From assembly GCA_002308515.1 (NCBI GenBank), contig DBVN01000118.1, positions 372 through 26,381 of the forward strand: DNA of 26,010 nt, written 5' to 3'. Under the pieces are notes generated by a model. It saw nothing but the letters and a program-made list of their open reading frames with translations, was not told the DNA's origin and searched no databases. This DNA is from Verrucomicrobia bacterium UBA1263 (lineage in GTDB: Bacteria > Verrucomicrobiota > Verrucomicrobiia > Limisphaerales > UBA1412). The position numbers were made by a program, and so were the translations under genes. Below are positions 7,438-14,482 of this stretch, in pieces. Each line of letters starts with the position of its first letter. Position 1 is the first letter of the stretch.

Positions 7438-7680
7438 ATGAAAAAGATATTGGATATCTTTGATCGTCTGGTTCCTTCCTCTACAAGAAAGAGAAAGATC
7501 GCGAGTCTGGGCAACATTCAAATTGTTGAGATAGATGGATATTATAAAGCTATAGGAGGTTCTTCCTCGGAAAGAGCTCTCCTGCGGCAGTATCTCTCTA
7601 TCAATCTGAACAATTTCTCTAACAGCTTATCCGAACATAAGCAGAACCAAAAACTGGCACTACTGATGAATAGTCTTTAA
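7438..7680 (+). CDS. small hypothetical protein (doubtful)
   Basis: An 80-residue reading frame starting MKKILDIFDRLVPSS that I do not recognise. It has a basic segment (TRKRKIASLG), a middle IVEIDGYYKAIGG and a helical, hydrophilic tail; there is no signal peptide or membrane span. It fills an otherwise empty gap between two minus-strand genes, and its last 21 bp overlap the 3' end of the thioesterase gene tail to tail. The base before the ATG is part of a G/C patch (AGGCGGC), a poor ribosome site. The amino-acid composition looks like a real protein, but the evidence is thin. A TTG start at 7390 is possible but less likely. Confidence 0.4.
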   Translation: MKKILDIFDRLVPSSTRKRKIASLGNIQIVEIDGYYKAIGGSSSERALLRQYLSINLNNFSNSLSEHKQNQKLALLMNSL

Positions 7681-8154
7681 CAGTTCTCTTAATTTGATGC
7701 GGGACTCCACCCGGTGTTTTGCGCTTTCAAAACGTCGGATCTCATCCGGAGTTTCCGGGATGAGTTTGGGTACAGGGATAGGACGTCTATCCTCTCCCAG
7801 CGCCACAAACGTCAGATAAGCCTTTGTAGCGACAGAACTTGCTTTGGCATAAGGACATTCCCGAAACACCTTGACTCCAACCTCCAGGGATGTCCGGCCT
7901 ACATAATTGACCGAAGCCTTCAGGCAAGCATGTTCGCCTATCATAATAGGTTCGATAAAAGACAAACTGTCTATGTTGACTGTCACTACCTCATGTTCAC
8001 AATGGCGACGAGCCACGATCGCGGCCAGCATATCTATCCAGGCCATGATCGTACCACCAAAAGCTATACCGGAATCATTGGCGTGCTGCGGCATCACTAA
8101 ATAACAAGATTCCGCGGCAGATTCGCTTGGCCGTTTCCCACTTTCTATACTCAT
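7660..8154 (-). CDS. acyl-CoA thioesterase, hotdog fold (YciA/BFIT type)
   Basis: About 164 residues from the ATG at 8154. The central HANDSGIAFGGTIMAWIDML (about 23-42) is the hotdog thioesterase signature, with the FGG turn and the Asp of the central helix. VVTVNIDSLSFIEPIMIGE and YVGRTSLEVGVKVF follow as the core strands. The C-terminal part (residues about 120-164) is charged and helical. Enzymes of this type hydrolyse acyl-CoA to free acid and CoA in the cytoplasm; the exact substrate chain length cannot be told. An in-frame upstream start (8178) adds MFCNTFCI and is less attractive. The gene is monocistronic and divergent from the GH29 fusion gene, with about 180 bp between the starts. 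Confidence 0.88.
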   Translation of the reverse strand: MSIESGKRPSESAAESCYLVMPQHANDSGIAFGGTIMAWIDMLAAIVARRHCEHEVVTVNIDSLSFIEPIMIGEHACLKASVNYVGRTSLEVGVKVFRECPYAKASSVATKAYLTFVALGEDRRPIPVPKLIPETPDEIRRFESAKHRVESRIKLRELLKTIHQ

Positions 8155-8332
8155 AATGCAAAAGGTATTACAAAACAAAAAAGTCCCTTATTGGACATTG
8201 CCGGTACTTTTAACAAAATACCAAAACCATTAAACTGAACCAATTAAGCTAAGTCAAGGGAGTCCTCATAAAACACAAAATCTTTTATAAAAGTTGCAGA
8301 CTGAACAAGAAAATGGCATGATTCCGTCTGTG

Positions 8333-10768
8333 ATGAAACACTCGACTATCAAAAAAATGGTCAGCACATCGATGTGTGTGCTGATAGGATGCTTAGCCCT
8401 GCAAGCGGATGAAAATAGCCGACTTGAATCCAAACAAACTCCGATTCAGCCTACTTTTGAATCCCTGGCAAAAGATGTGAAAACGCCGGAATGGTTCAAA
8501 AACGCGAAGTTTGGCATTTTCGCTCACTGGGGGCCGCAGTGCCAACCGGCTTCCGGGGACTGGTATGCCCGTTGGATGTATGATGAAAACAACTGGCAGG
8601 GCAAAGTCCATCGCGCCAAATACGGACCACCTTCTCAATTCGGCTTCAAGGATGTCATCCATGAATGGAAAGCGGAGAAATGGAACCCGGATGAATTGGT
8701 CGCTCTTTATAAGAGAATGGGAGCCAGATATTTAGTTTCACTTGGCAATCATCACGATAATTTTGACCTCTACAACAGCGCCTATCAGCCCTGGAATTCT
8801 GTCAATATGGGCCCCCAGAGAGATATTTCCAAAGAATGGAAAGCCGCCGCGGCTAAACACGGTCTCCATTGGGGTGTCAGCGTTCACGCAGCCCATGCCT
8901 GGCTTTTCTACGAACTCGCTCAGGGTGCTGATTCTCAAGGTGAATACAAGGGTATTCCTTATGACGGGAAATTGACGAAAGAAGATGGAAAAGGTCTTTG
9001 GTGGGAAGGTTATGATCCTCAGGATCTGTACGCGCAAAACCACCCTCTGAGTCCCGACCACAACATCCATGCCAACTGGGAATGGGGGCAAGGAGCCACC
9101 CTGCCTTCACAGGCTTATATGGATAATTTCTACAATAGAACTATCCAGCTCATCAACGACTATGAACCAGAAGTACTCTACTATGATGATACAGTAGTAC
9201 CCTTTTATCCATTGAACGACATCGGATTACAGATCACAGCCCATCTTCATAATATAAACGCGGCCAAGAACGATGGAATCAGCAAGGCCGTTGTCACAGG
9301 AAAAGTACTGAATGAGGATCAGAGACGATCTCTTGTGTGGGATGTGGAACGCGGAGCCCCATCTGAAATCACCACTCCCTACTGGCAAACAGATACTTGC
9401 ATCGGCACCTGGCACTACGACCAAGGCATTTATGAACGGGGTGATTATAAAAGCGCCGGAACCGTCATCCGAATGCTCATTGATGTTGTGAGCAAAGGCG
9501 GCAATCTGCTGTTGAGTGTTCCTATTCAGGGAAATGGTTCTCTGGATGAAAAAGAGCTGAAAATAGCCAATGAAATAGCCAACTGGATGCAGACAAATCA
9601 GGAAGGCATTCACGACACAACTTATTGGAAAGTTTATGGAGAAGGCCCTCAAACTGAAGACAAATTACAGATCAACCGCCAGGGATTCAACGAGGGACAA
9701 GGGAAACCCGCGACCGCGAAGGATGTCCGATATACCAAAAAATATAATCTGGTCTACGCGTTTACATTGGGAGTTCCAACCGAACCCACAGTGTTGAAAT
9801 CCTTTGCTAACGAAAAAATCGACTCCATTTCATTACTGGGTTCCGATGAACCTGTTCAATATGAAATGGATAGCAACGGCATTCTGACGATCCAACCGCC
9901 GGAAAAAGCCCCCTTTGACGAAGCTTTGTGTTACAAGATCATGTTAAAAATGAAAAACTCAGGAATCAAAAATGAACTTCTTTCCAAGCAATCCCAAACG
10001 GAACTTTCACAAGCTCCAAAAGGATTCGATGCCGAAAGACAAAATATCGAAAAAGGTAAACTGGAAACAGTTACCTATCCTTCCGGCACTGTCGGCAATG
10101 ACCGCAAGGCTTTAGTCTATACGCCTTACGGTTATTCCACCGACAAGAAATACCCTGTGTTATATCTTCTGCACGGGATCGGCGGTGACGAACATGAATG
10201 GGAAAACGACGGCAGAGCAAAAATGATCCTCGATAACCTATACGCCGATAAAAAACTCACCCCCATGATCGTGGTGCTTCCTAACGGAAGAGCCATGAAA
10301 GATGACCGGGCTGTCGGCAATGTAATGGCTCCGGATAAAGTACAGGCGTTCGCGACTTTTGAGAAGGATCTGCTCAATGATCTGATCCCGTTTATCGAAA
10401 GTCATTATTCTGTACTGAAAGATCGTGAGAACCGCGCCATCGCGGGACTTTCCATGGGCGGCGGCCAATCCCTCAATTTCGGTCTGGGGCATTTGGACAC
10501 CTTCGCGTGGGTCGGTGGTTTCTCCTCCGCGCCCAACACCAAAGAACCCAAACTGCTGGTTCCCGATCCGGAATTCGCCAAAAAACAATTAAAACTGCTG
10601 TGGATCTCATGTGGAGACAAAGATGGTCTGGTGGGCTTCAGTAAACGGACTCATGAATACTTAGAAGAGCATAAGGTTCCTCATGTTTATTATGTCGAAC
10701 CCGGTGTGCATGATTTCAATGTCTGGAAAAACGATCTGTATCTATTCTCACAGATGCTCTTCAAATAG
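8333..10768 (+). CDS. secreted fusion: GH29 alpha-L-fucosidase plus CE1-like esterase
   Basis: An 811-residue two-enzyme protein. After a signal peptide (MKHSTIKKMVSTSMCVLIGC; LIGC could also be a lipobox), residues about 50-440 form a GH29 fucosidase: WFKNAKFGIFAHWG, NHHDNFDLYNSAYQPWNS, the nucleophile region EPEVLYYDDT (Asp at about 285-286) and IDVVSKGGNLLLSVP. A beta-rich linker with weak similarity to GH29 C-terminal domains follows. Residues about 575-811 are an alpha/beta-hydrolase of the esterase D/feruloyl-esterase type: YPVLYLLHGIGGDEHEW, the nucleophile elbow GLSMGGG (Ser about 707), SCGDKDGL for the acid and GVHDF for the His (about 793). GH29 enzymes release alpha-fucose; CE1 enzymes remove acyl or feruloyl groups. 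The start is uncertain: ATG 8318 would add five residues. The NhaC antiporter gene follows after 6 bp. Confidence 0.9.
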   Translation: MKHSTIKKMVSTSMCVLIGCLALQADENSRLESKQTPIQPTFESLAKDVKTPEWFKNAKFGIFAHWGPQCQPASGDWYARWMYDENNWQGKVHRAKYGPPSQFGFKDVIHEWKAEKWNPDELVALYKRMGARYLVSLGNHHDNFDLYNSAYQPWNSVNMGPQRDISKEWKAAAAKHGLHWGVSVHAAHAWLFYELAQGADSQGEYKGIPYDGKLTKEDGKGLWWEGYDPQDLYAQNHPLSPDHNIHANWEWGQGATLPSQAYMDNFYNRTIQLINDYEPEVLYYDDTVVPFYPLNDIGLQITAHLHNINAAKNDGISKAVVTGKVLNEDQRRSLVWDVERGAPSEITTPYWQTDTCIGTWHYDQGIYERGDYKSAGTVIRMLIDVVSKGGNLLLSVPIQGNGSLDEKELKIANEIANWMQTNQEGIHDTTYWKVYGEGPQTEDKLQINRQGFNEGQGKPATAKDVRYTKKYNLVYAFTLGVPTEPTVLKSFANEKIDSISLLGSDEPVQYEMDSNGILTIQPPEKAPFDEALCYKIMLKMKNSGIKNELLSKQSQTELSQAPKGFDAERQNIEKGKLETVTYPSGTVGNDRKALVYTPYGYSTDKKYPVLYLLHGIGGDEHEWENDGRAKMILDNLYADKKLTPMIVVLPNGRAMKDDRAVGNVMAPDKVQAFATFEKDLLNDLIPFIESHYSVLKDRENRAIAGLSMGGGQSLNFGLGHLDTFAWVGGFSSAPNTKEPKLLVPDPEFAKKQLKLLWISCGDKDGLVGFSKRTHEYLEEHKVPHVYYVEPGVHDFNVWKNDLYLFSQMLFK

Positions 10769-10774
10769 GATAAA

Positions 10775-12136
10775 ATGGACAAAACAACCGCGACGGGACA
10801 AGGAGCTATATCTCCAAAGCAAGGCAATTACTGGGCTTTGCTCCCGATCGGCGTATTTGTGACCCTGTATCTCGGTCTGGGGATATTATATGAATATGGT
10901 CTCCAGATCGAGATGGGGTTTTACAAGATCCCGATCGTTGTCATCTTTCTATTCGCTCTGACGGTGGCTTGTCTGCAAAACAGACAAATCTCCTTCGACA
11001 AAAAACTGGAGATCATGGCCGGAGGCGTTGGGGATAAAAACATCCTCACGATGCTGCTCATCTTTCTGGCGGCAGGTGTGTTCGTAGGAGTTGTAGGGAG
11101 AAGCAGCGCGGAAAGTGTCGCCTACTTTGTCTTATCGGTCATCCCGGCTCAATATGCGGTTCTTGTGCTTTTCATCGTCAGCGCTTTTGTCTCCCTGGCA
11201 ATGGGAACCAGTGTCGGCACCATCACCCTCATCGTCCCGGTCGCTGTCGCTGTGGCTAATACTGCCGGTTTCTCTCTTCCTCTTTGTATCGCTTGTGTCA
11301 TCAGCGGCGCCATGTTCGGCGACAATTTATCCTTCATATCAGACACAACGATCGCCGCATGCAATGGTCAGGGATGCGACATGAAAGATAAATTCCGGGA
11401 AAACTTCGCGATCGCGCTCCCCGCGGCTCTCATTTCCTTGGTCATTATCGCTGCACTCTTTCTGCAGCAGGACGTATCACATCTTATTGTAAAAGAATAC
11501 AACTTGATCCAGATGATCCCCTACATATTAGTTTTGGCCGGGGGGATCATTGGTCTCAATGTCTTTACGGTCTTATTCATCGGTATCGTCATCGGTTCGG
11601 TCATTATGCTGGTTTCGGGAGCGACGATCCCCACAGAACTGCTGACAAATATGGGTGCGGGTGTTTCCGGCATGTTTGAAACTTCCATGGTCGCCATTCT
11701 GGTTTCCGCGATCTGCGCTCTGATCGCCAAAAATGGAGGATTCACCGCCCTGCTGGGGCTTTTCCAGAAATTCTTCAAAGGCAACAAAGGCGGTCAAATC
11801 GGCATGGGACTGCTGGTCGGAGCAATGGATATCGCTACCGCAAATAATACCGTTGCCATTGTGATGTCAAATCCGATCGCGAAAGAAATGTCGCATAATT
11901 ATGGGATTTCACCCCGCAAAACCGCCTCCATTCTGGATACATTTTCTTGTATTTTCCAAAGGGTCATTCCTTATGGCGCGCAGATGCTTGTAGCGATCTC
12001 CATCGCGGCTGACCTGGGATGCGACATATCCGCTTTCGAGATCATGCCCAAGCTGATTTATCCTTATATGCTTTTATTCAGCTCGCTGTTCTTTATCTTC
12101 TTGATTTCAAAACCAAGTTCTTCCTCTCTTAGTTAG
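10775..12136 (+). CDS. nhaC: Na+/H+ antiporter, NhaC family
   Basis: A 453-residue inner-membrane protein with about eleven hydrophobic segments. Typical NhaC-family features are SLAMGTSVGTITLIVPVA and, in the middle, GAMFGDNLSFISDTTIAA, the conserved acidic/polar transport core, matched in the second half by GAMDIATANNTVAIVMSNPI. Family members exchange sodium for protons or, in some cases, move organic anions such as malate against lactate, so the true substrate is open. The gene begins 6 bp after the fucosidase-esterase stop with a good AGGATAAA ribosome site, so the two are co-transcribed. Removing acid released by the esterase, or importing a released product, would explain the pairing; this is an inference. 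The 3' end overlaps comF by 8 bp tail to tail. Confidence 0.88.
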   Translation: MDKTTATGQGAISPKQGNYWALLPIGVFVTLYLGLGILYEYGLQIEMGFYKIPIVVIFLFALTVACLQNRQISFDKKLEIMAGGVGDKNILTMLLIFLAAGVFVGVVGRSSAESVAYFVLSVIPAQYAVLVLFIVSAFVSLAMGTSVGTITLIVPVAVAVANTAGFSLPLCIACVISGAMFGDNLSFISDTTIAACNGQGCDMKDKFRENFAIALPAALISLVIIAALFLQQDVSHLIVKEYNLIQMIPYILVLAGGIIGLNVFTVLFIGIVIGSVIMLVSGATIPTELLTNMGAGVSGMFETSMVAILVSAICALIAKNGGFTALLGLFQKFFKGNKGGQIGMGLLVGAMDIATANNTVAIVMSNPIAKEMSHNYGISPRKTASILDTFSCIFQRVIPYGAQMLVAISIAADLGCDISAFEIMPKLIYPYMLLFSSLFFIFLISKPSSSSLS

Positions 12137-12869
12137 TGTATCCCCCATGGCAAACAGTCAGCACGAACACATTTTCAACTCCGCCTTCTTTTAGACATTT
12201 TGCCACTTCACTGCACGTTGCCCCAGTAGTCATCACATCATCCACTACAATGGCTCTTTTGTAATCAATTGGCCAGTCTTTCAGAGCGAACGCGTCTTTT
12301 ATATTTTCGATTCGCTCCACACGGTTCAGTGAAGCTTGTGCCGGCGTATTCACCACTCTGTAAATTTCCTTCATTGGGATATCAAGCGATTTTGACAAAA
12401 TCCTGCCTAGTCTCTCTGCCTGGTTGTAACCTCTTTTTCTCTTTCGGCTTGGATACAGGGGAACCGGCACGATCACATCCCAGTCTGCCGGATCCAAATA
12501 TCTTTGAGCGGTTTCGATCAAAAGTTTTCCCAGCCAATGTTCAAACCAGACCTTGTGCGAGTATTTATAATACAGGATCGCCTGATAAACATTTCCTTCA
12601 CTTAAAGAATTTGCCCTGGCCCAGTCAAAATACGGCGGCATTTCCCGGCACTGTGCGCACAAAGGACGCTCGATCCCTTCAAAATTTCCATTCAGTTGAA
12701 TGCCACACACATAACAAAAAGGTTCACTTATCTTTGTTCTTTGCTGGCGGCATTTCCAGCAGACATACCCCTCTTCCCTGTATGCCACGGTGTTGTTGCA
12801 CAACTGGCAGACATTAGGAAAAAAAAATCCCATTAGATATTCAAATACACGGCTTAACTTTTCATTCAT
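12129..12869 (-). CDS. comF: ComF family protein (phosphoribosyltransferase fold)
   Basis: A 246-residue ComF homologue. The N-terminus carries four CxxC pairs (CQLC 21-24, CWKC 37-40, CYVC 52-55, CAQC 71-74) that would bind zinc as in the double zinc ribbon of ComF. The C-terminal half is a type I PRTase domain with DVIVPVPLYPSRKRKRGYNQ and the PRPP-binding loop AIVVDDVMTTGATCSE. In competent bacteria ComF acts in the cytoplasm during DNA uptake, linking the ComFA helicase and DprA; elsewhere its role is unclear. The ATG overlaps the stop codon of the upstream GH43 gene by 8 bp (ATGAATGA), so translation is coupled to a carbohydrate enzyme gene, an odd pairing. The 3' end overlaps nhaC convergently. 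Confidence 0.93.
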   Translation of the reverse strand: MNEKLSRVFEYLMGFFFPNVCQLCNNTVAYREEGYVCWKCRQQRTKISEPFCYVCGIQLNGNFEGIERPLCAQCREMPPYFDWARANSLSEGNVYQAILYYKYSHKVWFEHWLGKLLIETAQRYLDPADWDVIVPVPLYPSRKRKRGYNQAERLGRILSKSLDIPMKEIYRVVNTPAQASLNRVERIENIKDAFALKDWPIDYKRAIVVDDVMTTGATCSEVAKCLKEGGVENVFVLTVCHGGYTN

Positions 12870-14367
12870 CCGCTTTTTCCCCTATTTGCCCACTCACATG
12901 AAAGTAATCAAAGTCTGCGTATCCGCCTGTTGACTTTGTGGCATAACTGAAAAGTCCAAACCGGTATCCCATGAAATGAGGAAGCGTGTACACCATTTTG
13001 AGTGCATTGCCTATAGGGATCCACTTTTCCCCATCCTGGCTATAGAAAAAGCGCACCGTATCCGCTCTGTTTTTGAAGTCACATTCCGCTTTGAGATAAA
13101 TCGTCTTCTGCTCAAGAGGCACAGATTCCACTTCCTTTTCCGCGTTGAACATTTTTACATGAGCTTTATCCTCATTGATCGTAACACACACTAGGCCATA
13201 TTGTTTCTGCAGCAAAGAAAGGCCAGCGATATCCCCTTCTTTCATCCCGCTGATATCCAGCTTTACAGTCCCGGAGCATTCTGGTCCATACGTTCTCTGA
13301 GTCAATGTATTTCTGGCTTGAGTATAACTGGTATCTATCCTGCTGTTGATCAAACGCAGAAAACCGGGGCGTTTCGTAAGGGAATAGCTATTTGTGACAG
13401 GATTATGATTCCACTGCCATACAAGTGGCAGCGTCTCTTCACTGAATTCATCGGAGTTCACAATCCCCGGAACAGGATTGGATGATTTCCCTTTTGTCAC
13501 ACTGGCCAGGACGGGCCATCCATCTTTCCACTCCACCGGAACCAGATAAGGAATTCTTCCAACCGCGCCGGAGTCCTGAAAAAGATAGGCATACCATTTT
13601 CCGTCACAAGTATCAATAAGCCCACCCTGTGCAACACCTTTATCTTGCAGCCCCACTCTTCCCTCATAAGGGCCGGTGATCTTATCCGCTCTATGGATAA
13701 GCACCGTCCGCATTCCGCCTCGCGGCCAGGTGATATTAAAAAGATAATACTTCCCGTTTACCTTGAACATCTGAGAACCCTCGGCTGGCAATCCCACATT
13801 ATCCCCGGCGACCCGGCTGGCATTGGGAACGATCACACGCATATCCCCCTGGAGCCCGGACAGATCCGGTTTCAACTCCACAAGGCGTATATCATTACTG
13901 CCAAAAATCATGTAAACCCGTCCGTCATCATCAAAAAAGAGGGAATGATCATGCAGTGCCGGAGCAAATGAATTTTCTACCCACGGCCCTTTTTCTATGT
14001 TTTTTGTCCGGTAAATGTGTGTCTTGCCAGTGGTTGAGGAAAAAGTCGTCGCGTAAAAAACTCCGTCATGATACCGCAAACTGCTGGCCCATGAACCCGC
14101 GCCGTAAGCGTTCTTATTATTTTCCAGGTTCAGCTGCTCATTATCCCCTAAAGTTTCATAGGCATAACCCACGATGCTCCAGTTAAACAAATCTGTGGAC
14201 TTCATAATAGGCAGTCCCGGAGAAAGATGCATAGTCGTACTGCTCATATAGTAGTTCTTGTCCACGCGGATCATCGCCATATCCGGAATATCCGACCAGA
14301 TGATCGGATTAGCGTTCAATGATACACAACCAATTACAGTTAAGAGCATTATTAATTTTTCTTTCAT
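12862..14367 (-). CDS. secreted GH43 glycosidase (xylosidase/arabinofuranosidase-like)
   Basis: About 501 residues from ATG 14367, chosen because a good AAGAGGA ribosome site lies 6 bp upstream (14374-14380). A signal peptide (MKEKLIMLLTVIGCVSLNA; VIGC could also be a lipobox) leads into a five-bladed propeller domain, about 21-310. The catalytic triad of the family can be read: base Asp29 in IPDMAMIRV, Asp140 in HDHSLFFDDDGR and acid Glu196 in PAEGSQMFKVNGKYYL. Residues about 320-490 form a beta-sandwich like the C-terminal domain of GH43 beta-xylosidases (WQWNHNP, FRFGLFSYATK-type stretches). Likely substrates are xylo- or arabino-oligosaccharides; subfamily and linkage cannot be given by eye. 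It is divergent from the GH10 gene, with 115 bp between. Confidence 0.9.
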   Translation of the reverse strand: MKEKLIMLLTVIGCVSLNANPIIWSDIPDMAMIRVDKNYYMSSTTMHLSPGLPIMKSTDLFNWSIVGYAYETLGDNEQLNLENNKNAYGAGSWASSLRYHDGVFYATTFSSTTGKTHIYRTKNIEKGPWVENSFAPALHDHSLFFDDDGRVYMIFGSNDIRLVELKPDLSGLQGDMRVIVPNASRVAGDNVGLPAEGSQMFKVNGKYYLFNITWPRGGMRTVLIHRADKITGPYEGRVGLQDKGVAQGGLIDTCDGKWYAYLFQDSGAVGRIPYLVPVEWKDGWPVLASVTKGKSSNPVPGIVNSDEFSEETLPLVWQWNHNPVTNSYSLTKRPGFLRLINSRIDTSYTQARNTLTQRTYGPECSGTVKLDISGMKEGDIAGLSLLQKQYGLVCVTINEDKAHVKMFNAEKEVESVPLEQKTIYLKAECDFKNRADTVRFFYSQDGEKWIPIGNALKMVYTLPHFMGYRFGLFSYATKSTGGYADFDYFHVSGQIGEKADE

Positions 14368-14387
14368 GAGCAGTCCTCTTGGCTGAT

Positions 14388-14416
14388 TTTGTAGCATATA
14401 TTTGACGCGAAATCAA
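14388..14416 (-). promoter_or_regulatory. candidate promoter of the GH43-comF operon
   Basis: On the minus strand TTGATT (14411-14416) and TACAAA (14388-14393) are 17 bp apart, four of six matches each. The predicted start near 14381 coincides with the beginning of the AAGAGGA ribosome site, giving a leader of only about 14 nt. On the other strand TTGACG at 14402-14407 overlaps, but it has no good -10 partner, so the GH10 promoter is not resolved. Confidence 0.4.
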
Positions 14417-14482
14417 TTATCTTTCCATATCAAATCATCTTTAAACTGGCTCTGTGGTTTTCTATGTGCTAGCATTCGCGTG

